The position numbers were made by a program, and so were the translations under genes. This document shows, one piece after another, positions 6,079-10,020 of a stretch of DNA of 10,020 nt (position 1 is its first letter; the number at the start of each line of letters is the position of its first letter). Origin of the DNA: an uncultured Acetatifactor sp. (lineage in GTDB: Bacteria > Bacillota > Clostridia > Lachnospirales > Lachnospiraceae); the NCBI GenBank assembly GCA_910585805.1, contig CAJUFB010000128.1, positions 1-10,020 on the forward strand. Reading direction: 5' to 3'. Below the pieces are notes generated by a model. That model did no database searches. It was not told the DNA's origin and worked only from the letters and a program-made list of their open reading frames with translations.

Positions 6079-7149
6079 ATGGCAGGACGCGAGAATAAAA
6101 TAAGATGGCCGGTGTTTTTGTTGTGTATGCTTCTGCTTTTGCTGCCGCTTACGGCCTGCGGCGATGAGGAAAGCGGCACAAAAGTGATTTTCACTACAGG
6201 CATAGGGAAGGATGAGGTTTTCCGAATCGGCGCCAGCGTCTGTACGGCACCGGAGATGATGGTGTATCTGACCAACACCCAGAATCAGTACGAGAGTGTT
6301 TACGGTCCCGAGGTGTGGAACGTATCCCGGGACGGTATCACACTGGAGGAGAACGTTAAAGAAACCGTGCTGGCCAAGATTGCTCAGATTAAAACCATGT
6401 ATCTGCTGGCGCAGGACCGTGGAGTTTCCCTGGATGAATCTGACAATAAAAAGGTGGAGCGGGCGGCTGAAGAGTATTTTGATTCCCTGACGGAGCAGGA
6501 AAAGGAGTTGATGGGAGTCAGGGCTTCCACCATAGAGCAGCTTTACAGAGAATACGCCATGGCGGATAAAGTTTATCGGTATATCATCCAGGACGTGAAC
6601 CCGGAGATCAGTGACGACGAGGCGCGCACCATTACCATACAGCATATTCTGATCAGGAGCGGTACTACGGACGACGGAGGCAACAGGGTTCCCTATTCTG
6701 ATGAACTGAAACAAGAGGCTTATGGGAAAGCGCTTGAAATACGCCGTATGGCGGCGGAAGACGGGGAGGATTTCCTGGATCTGGCATCCCGTTACAGCGA
6801 GGATTCCGTGATCACTTATTCCTTCGGCAAAGGGGAGATGGAGGCTGCTTTCGAGGAGGCTGCTTTTTCGCTGGAGACTGAGGAAGTCAGTGAAGTCATT
6901 GAGACGGAGGCGGGGTATCACATAATAAAATGCATCAGTACCTTTGACCGGGAGCAGACGGACCTGAACAAGCTGACCATTGTGGAAGAGCGGCGCAGGG
7001 AGGTATTCGGACAGGAGTATGATGCCTTTGTGGAGACTCTGGCCCGTCAGCTGAATGAGGAGCTTTGGAACAGTATGAAGCTGCTGCACGATGAAGCGGT
7101 GACAACAACCGGTTTTTTTGATACGTATGCGAAGTATTTTCCGGATTAG
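6079..7149 (+). CDS. Lipoprotein peptidyl-prolyl cis-trans isomerase, parvulin/PrsA-like
   Basis: The 356-residue protein starts with a short basic segment (RENKIR), a leucine-rich membrane stretch, and the lipobox L-T-A-C27, so it should be exported and lipid-anchored on the outer face of the membrane. Residues about 50-175 resemble the helical SurA/PrsA chaperone part. Residues about 182-288 match a parvulin domain: TITIQHILIRS, then DFLDLASRYSEDS, FGKGEMEAAFEEAAF and the closing motif AGYHIIKC. Such proteins assist folding of secreted proteins after export. The start ATG follows the ilvE stop by five bases and has only a weak ribosome binding site (GAG overlapping the ilvE end), which suggests translational coupling. 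The link between ilvE and a folding factor has no obvious metabolic logic. Target proteins are unknown. Confidence 0.88.
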   Translation: MAGRENKIRWPVFLLCMLLLLLPLTACGDEESGTKVIFTTGIGKDEVFRIGASVCTAPEMMVYLTNTQNQYESVYGPEVWNVSRDGITLEENVKETVLAKIAQIKTMYLLAQDRGVSLDESDNKKVERAAEEYFDSLTEQEKELMGVRASTIEQLYREYAMADKVYRYIIQDVNPEISDDEARTITIQHILIRSGTTDDGGNRVPYSDELKQEAYGKALEIRRMAAEDGEDFLDLASRYSEDSVITYSFGKGEMEAAFEEAAFSLETEEVSEVIETEAGYHIIKCISTFDREQTDLNKLTIVEERRREVFGQEYDAFVETLARQLNEELWNSMKLLHDEAVTTTGFFDTYAKYFPD

Positions 7150-7178
7150 TATATGGTTTAGAAAAATTTTAGAAATCG

Positions 7179-7205
7179 GGAAATGCCCATTTTACGGGCT
7201 TTTCC
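7179..7205 (+). terminator. Stem-loop terminator after the PPIase gene
   Basis: GGAAATGCCC (7179-7188) and GGGCTTTTCC (7196-7205) pair in nine of ten positions around a seven-base loop. The core GCCC/GGGC stem is followed by TTTT, giving an intrinsic terminator of moderate strength. It separates the ilvE-PPIase unit from the heat-shock control region beginning ten bases later. Confidence 0.55.
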
Positions 7206-7214
7206 ACAGAATTA

Positions 7215-7241
7215 TTAGCACTCACTTAAAATGAGTGCTAA
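7215..7241 (+). promoter_or_regulatory. CIRCE operator (HrcA binding site)
   Basis: TTAGCACTC (7215-7223) and GAGTGCTAA (7233-7241) are perfect nine-base inverted arms separated by nine bases, exactly the CIRCE consensus. HrcA binds CIRCE and represses class I heat-shock genes until GroEL becomes occupied by unfolded protein. Here it ends seven bases before the -35 box of htpG, so htpG should belong to the HrcA regulon in this organism. Confidence 0.97.
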
Positions 7242-7248
7242 TTTTGTC

Positions 7249-7277
7249 TTGACATTTCTCAAAGTCCGTCTTAAACT
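7249..7277 (+). promoter_or_regulatory. Sigma-A promoter of htpG
   Basis: TTGACA (7249-7254) and TAAACT (7272-7277, four of six) are separated by 17 bases. Transcription should begin near 7284. The promoter lies immediately downstream of CIRCE rather than being overlapped by it. Confidence 0.8.
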
Positions 7278-7283
7278 ATGTTT

Positions 7284-7439
7284 CAAGGTGTTCGAAGGAC
7301 AACACAATGCTGCGCGTTACCGCACCAGGGTCTGAAAGAAGTTTGCGTAAAACCTGCGGCAAATGTTCGTGCCCGTGGGTTTGTGCAGGGCGTGGACGTA
7401 AGGAAGACAAACAAAACAATAGAAAGGAATGAAAGTAAG
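7284..7439 (+). promoter_or_regulatory. Long 5' leader of htpG
   Basis: About 156 bases separate the expected transcription start from the htpG ATG. The start of the leader can form a hairpin, GTGTT (7288-7292) with AACAC (7301-7305). The htpG frame stays open through the whole leader back to an ATG at 7278. That codon lies inside the promoter, and the extension has no HtpG similarity, so it is not counted as coding. AAAGGAA (7423-7429) supplies the ribosome binding site. Confidence 0.55.
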
Positions 7440-9659
7440 ATGGCAGCAAAAAGCGGCAGTTTATCAATCAACAGTGAAAACATTTTTCCGATTATCAAAA
7501 AGTGGCTGTATTCCGACCATGATATCTTCTACAGAGAGCTGATATCCAACGGCTGCGACGCCGTGACAAAGTTAAAGAAGCTGGATATGATGGGTGAGTA
7601 TACATTGCCCGAAGGCTTCAAGGCCCGTATCGACGTGGTGGTGAATCCGGAGAAGAAGACATTGACATTCACCGACAACGGCCTGGGAATGACTGCGGAC
7701 GAGGTGGAAGAGTATATCAACCAGATTGCTTTCTCCGGCGCAGCCGATTTTATTGAAAAATATAAGGACAAGAGCAATGCCGACCAGATTATCGGACATT
7801 TCGGACTGGGATTCTATTCCGCGTTCATGGTGGCGGATGAGGTGCATATCGATACCCTTTCCTATAAGGAAGGCGCGAAGGCCGTTCACTGGGAGTGCGA
7901 CGGCGGCACGGAGTTCTCCATGGAGGACGGTGACAGGACAGAGGTGGGTACAACCATTACCCTGTTCCTCAACGAGGACTGCCTGGAATTCTGCAACGAG
8001 TATAAGGCCCGCGAGGTCATCAAGAAATATTGTTCTTTCATGCCTACCGAGATTTATCTTTCCAAGGCCGACACCAAGGAAACCCAGATCATCAAGGAAG
8101 ACGAGAAGCTTGAGGATGATGTGGTTCTTGAAGTGATCGAGCCTGAAAAAAAGGAGGAAGACCATTCCTCAAAGGACAAGGCGGAGGAGAAATCCGATTC
8201 CGCGGAGGGAGACGCAGAAGGCGGAGCGGATAAAGAAGAGAAGGAGCCGGAACCGGTCAAGCTGAAGATTAAGAAGCGTCCCGAGCTGCTCAACGAGACC
8301 ACGCCGCTGTGGACGAAACACACCAACGACTGTACCAAAGAGGAGTATCTGGAATTTTACCGCAAGGTATTCCATGATTACAAGGAGCCGCTGTTCTGGA
8401 TTCATCTGAACATGGATTATCCTTTTAACCTGAAGGGAATTTTGTACTTCCCCAAGATTAACATGGAGTATGAATCCATCGAGGGAACTATAAAGCTGTA
8501 TAACAACCAGGTATTTATTGCAGATAATATCAAGGAAGTCATTCCGGAATTCCTGATGTTGCTGAAGGGTGTCATCGACTGCCCTGACCTGCCGTTGAAT
8601 GTGTCCAGAAGCGCGCTGCAGAATGACGGCTTTGTGAAGAAGATTTCCGAATATATCTCCAAGAAGGTGGCGGACAAGCTTTCCGGCATGTGCAAGACGG
8701 AGAAGGAAGAATACGAGAAATACTGGGATGATATCAGCCCCTTCATCAAGTTCGGCTGCCTGAAGGACGACAAGTTCTGCGAGCGTATGAATGACTATAT
8801 CCTGTTCAAGAACCTGGACGGCAAGTATCTGACTCTGCCGGAGTGCCTGGAAGTGAAGCCTCTTGACAGTGAGGAGAATGACGGCGCGGATAAGACGGAA
8901 GAAACAAAGGAAGGCGGCAGCGCCGTAGACGAAAACGGCGAGAAGGTAGAAGCCGAAGTGGTAACCGATGATGCCGGTAAGGACGGTGAGGATGCCGCGG
9001 AGGAAAATATGGAAGAAGGGCATTCCACGGAAGAAGGAAATTCCGCAGAAAAGGTTGTCTACTATGTCACTGACGAACAGCAGCAGGGACAGTATATCAA
9101 GATGTTCAGGGACAACAAAATGGATGCCGTCATCCTGACCCATAACATCGACCAGCCCTTCATCCAGCAGCTGGAATCCAAGAACGAAGGCGTGAAGTTC
9201 CAGAGAATCGACGCGGACGTGACCAATGCCCTGAAAGACGAGATTTCCGAGGAGACGGAGAAAGAACTGGAAGAGCAGGCCAGGGCTCTGGGCGAGATCA
9301 TGAAGAAGGTTCTGGGCAACGAGAAACTGGCTGTCAAGGTGGAGAAGCTGAAGGACGAGAAGATTTCCTCCGTGCTGACCCTGTCCGAGGAATCCAGGCG
9401 TATGCAGGATATGATGAAGATGTACTCCATGCCCGGAATGGATATGGGCGGCTTCGGAGGCGAGGGAGAGACTCTGATCCTCAATGCAAATCATCCGCTT
9501 GTGAAGTACGTTACGGACAACCAGGAAGGCGAGAATGTAGATATGATCTGCGAACAGCTTTATGACCTGGCGAAGATTCAGCAGTCCCCGCTTTCTCCGG
9601 AAGCCATGACGAAGTTTATCGCAAGAAGCAATGAGATTATGATGGTTCTGGCAAAATAA
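7440..9659 (+). CDS. htpG: Molecular chaperone HtpG (bacterial Hsp90) with two acidic insertions
   Basis: This 739-residue, ATP-driven dimeric cytoplasmic chaperone is about 100 residues longer than typical HtpG (620-640). The N-terminal GHKL ATPase shows ELISNGCDA (33-41), DNGLGM (79-84) and GHFGLGFYSAF (119-129). The middle domain contains PLFWIHLNMDYPFNLKGILYFP (317-338) and LPLNVSRSALQND with the catalytic-loop R390. The C-terminal dimerisation domain holds NHPLVKY (684-690). Two low-complexity acidic segments are added: residues 234-272, between the N and middle domains, and 476-538, within the later middle domain. The ATG at 7440 is chosen because MAAKSGSLSINSEN starts where the family starts and AAAGGAA lies about 11 bases before it. 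The gene is monocistronic, preceded by CIRCE and closed by a strong terminator. In Bacillus subtilis htpG is not under HrcA, so regulation differs here. Confidence 0.97.
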   Translation: MAAKSGSLSINSENIFPIIKKWLYSDHDIFYRELISNGCDAVTKLKKLDMMGEYTLPEGFKARIDVVVNPEKKTLTFTDNGLGMTADEVEEYINQIAFSGAADFIEKYKDKSNADQIIGHFGLGFYSAFMVADEVHIDTLSYKEGAKAVHWECDGGTEFSMEDGDRTEVGTTITLFLNEDCLEFCNEYKAREVIKKYCSFMPTEIYLSKADTKETQIIKEDEKLEDDVVLEVIEPEKKEEDHSSKDKAEEKSDSAEGDAEGGADKEEKEPEPVKLKIKKRPELLNETTPLWTKHTNDCTKEEYLEFYRKVFHDYKEPLFWIHLNMDYPFNLKGILYFPKINMEYESIEGTIKLYNNQVFIADNIKEVIPEFLMLLKGVIDCPDLPLNVSRSALQNDGFVKKISEYISKKVADKLSGMCKTEKEEYEKYWDDISPFIKFGCLKDDKFCERMNDYILFKNLDGKYLTLPECLEVKPLDSEENDGADKTEETKEGGSAVDENGEKVEAEVVTDDAGKDGEDAAEENMEEGHSTEEGNSAEKVVYYVTDEQQQGQYIKMFRDNKMDAVILTHNIDQPFIQQLESKNEGVKFQRIDADVTNALKDEISEETEKELEEQARALGEIMKKVLGNEKLAVKVEKLKDEKISSVLTLSEESRRMQDMMKMYSMPGMDMGGFGGEGETLILNANHPLVKYVTDNQEGENVDMICEQLYDLAKIQQSPLSPEAMTKFIARSNEIMMVLAK

Positions 9660-9689
9660 ATGTTTTTGAACATGAGTATAAATTGCAAT

Positions 9690-9730
9690 AAGCGCAAAAA
9701 AGGCACCGTCAGGTGTCTTTTTTTGCGCTT
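9690..9730 (+). terminator. Strong rho-independent terminator of htpG
   Basis: AAGCGCAAAAAAGGCACC (9690-9707) pairs with GGTGTCTTTTTTTGCGCTT (9712-9730) almost throughout, with one bulged base and one G-T pair and a GTCA loop. The T-run inside the right arm and the A-run in the left arm make it potentially bidirectional. It lies 30 bases after the htpG stop. Confidence 0.9.
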
Positions 9731-9764
9731 AAAAAGAACAGGAAGAACAGACAAAACTTCTGAA

Positions 9765-9789
9765 AAATAATTACAAAGAAATAATTACA
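9765..9789 (+). repeat. Short direct repeat upstream of the right-edge promoter
   Basis: AAATAATTACA occurs twice (9765-9775 and 9779-9789) with a three-base spacer, a 14-base period. The second copy ends 11 bases before the -35 box at 9801. It could be a binding site for a tandem-binding activator, but the region is A/T-rich and chance is possible. Confidence 0.35.
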
Positions 9790-9800
9790 TGATAAAAATC

Positions 9801-9829
9801 TTGACATATATATCGTAGGGTGATATATT
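9801..9829 (+). promoter_or_regulatory. Strong sigma-A promoter at the right edge
   Basis: TTGACA (9801-9806) and TATATT (9824-9829, five of six) have a 17-base spacer. Transcription should start near 9836. The spacer and -10 box are covered by a palindromic operator, so the promoter is probably repressed. Confidence 0.82.
9808..9828 (+). promoter_or_regulatory. Operator 1, palindrome over the -10 box
   Basis: ATATATC (9808-9814), seven bases, GATATAT (9822-9828). It overlaps the promoter spacer and nearly all of the -10 box, the classical place for a repressor. The same arm-spacer-arm format recurs at 9839-9859. The binding protein is not encoded in the window; PadR-type winged-helix repressors are one candidate family, by inference only. 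Confidence 0.65.
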
Positions 9830-9837
9830 ATAAATAT

Positions 9838-9860
9838 GATATATCGTCCTGCGATATATC
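9838..9860 (+). promoter_or_regulatory. Operator 2, perfect palindrome at the transcription start
   Basis: GATATATCG (9838-9846) and CGATATATC (9852-9860) are perfect nine-base arms around TCCTG. The centre (9849) is 31 bases from that of operator 1 (9818), close to three helical turns, so two dimers would sit on the same face of the DNA. It covers the first transcribed bases. Confidence 0.72.
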
Positions 9861-9888
9861 ACTTGATGACAGATGGTTTAGAGTAAAG

Positions 9889-9926
9889 TTGACAAATCAG
9901 ACATATATTCTGAGATTGTACGTCAA
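9889..9926 (+). promoter_or_regulatory. Hairpin in the leader of the right-edge transcript
   Basis: TTGAC (9889-9893) pairs with GTCAA (9922-9926) and the nested TCAGA (9897-9901) with TCTGA (9909-9913), with small internal loops. It lies 15 bases before the GGGAGGG ribosome binding site and could affect translation or message stability. It is not followed by a T-run, so it is not a terminator. Confidence 0.45.
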
Positions 9927-9953
9927 TAATGCTGCAGTCATGGGAGGGTGATT

Positions 9954-9968
9954 ATGGACAAAAAGTGA
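9954..9968 (+). CDS. Four-codon frame after a strong ribosome binding site: leader peptide or broken gene start
   Basis: GGGAGGGTG (9942-9950) is followed by ATG at 9954, but the frame reads M-D-K-K and stops at TGA (9966-9968). The downstream bases include a hairpin, GGCAT...GGT (9976-9986) with ACC-ATGCC (9996-10003), and further stops in every forward frame. Either this is a minimal regulatory peptide, or the original gene was frameshifted or displaced by an insertion right after its start, or there is a sequencing error. The window ends 52 bases later, so these cannot be told apart here. Confidence 0.3.
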   Translation: MDKK

Positions 9969-10020
9969 GGCTTCTGGCATGATGGTGGGTACTTGACCAT
10001 GCCCAATTAACAACTGCATA

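Noticed and set aside
7278..7439. N-terminal extension of HtpG from ATG 7278
   Set aside because: The ATG lies in the -10 region of the htpG promoter, so it would not be transcribed, and the extension has no HtpG similarity.
8169..9494. 441-codon minus-strand frame opposite htpG
   Set aside because: It is antisense to conserved HtpG domains; its leucine/histidine-rich content is the complement of Glu/Lys codons, and no start signal is visible.
9966..10003. UGA recoding to selenocysteine with the downstream hairpin as SECIS
   Set aside because: Read-through would reach another stop (TAA at 10008) after 13 more codons, giving an 18-residue peptide with no selenoprotein motif.

Overview
The window looks like a chromosomal stretch of an anaerobic Gram-positive bacterium of the class Clostridia, probably Lachnospiraceae. 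The clues are strong AGGAGG-type ribosome binding sites, sigma-A promoters with 17-bp spacers, a YtrA-type GntR regulator, a CIRCE (HrcA) operator, and the style of the housekeeping proteins. The assignment rests on recalled family resemblance, not on a search.

Left part (1-2405). The window opens with the 5' end of a GntR-family regulator on the minus strand with its own consensus promoter (127 to 1, promoter 185-213). Positions 216-764 hold no intact recognisable gene: a short minus-strand piece that reads like the ATP-binding core of a sensor histidine kinase abuts an unrecognised 97-codon plus-strand frame. A complete acyltransferase-3 membrane protein follows on the minus strand (1793 to 765). 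The 0.6-kb divergent intergenic region (1794-2405) holds its likely promoter, a leader frame that overlaps it, a possible 26-residue ORF followed by an A/T hairpin, and the structured leader of the next gene.

Centre (2406-7149). On the plus strand: a metallo-beta-lactamase/beta-CASP nuclease (2406-4004), a 428-nt mostly featureless gap ending in an extended -10 promoter, dihydrofolate reductase (4433-4927), a branched-chain aminotransferase starting at GTG 5048, and five bases after its stop a lipoprotein with a parvulin-type peptidyl-prolyl isomerase domain (6079-7149). The last two look co-transcribed and end at a modest stem-loop.

Right part (7150-10020). A perfect CIRCE element lies directly upstream of a good sigma-A promoter and a roughly 156-nt leader for htpG (7440-9659). 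This HtpG is about 100 residues longer than usual because of two acidic low-complexity insertions, one of them where eukaryotic Hsp90 has its charged linker. A strong hairpin terminator closes htpG. The final 200 bases hold a strong promoter overlapped by one of two identical-format palindromes 31 bp apart, a leader hairpin and a strong ribosome binding site, but the reading frame there stops after four codons. What this control region drives is not visible.

Most genes are housekeeping functions (folate metabolism, branched-chain amino acid metabolism, RNA processing, protein folding). I find no defence system, CRISPR array, tRNA, rRNA or intact mobile element. The most unusual items are the HtpG insertions, the position of CIRCE, and the twin-operator control region at the right edge.
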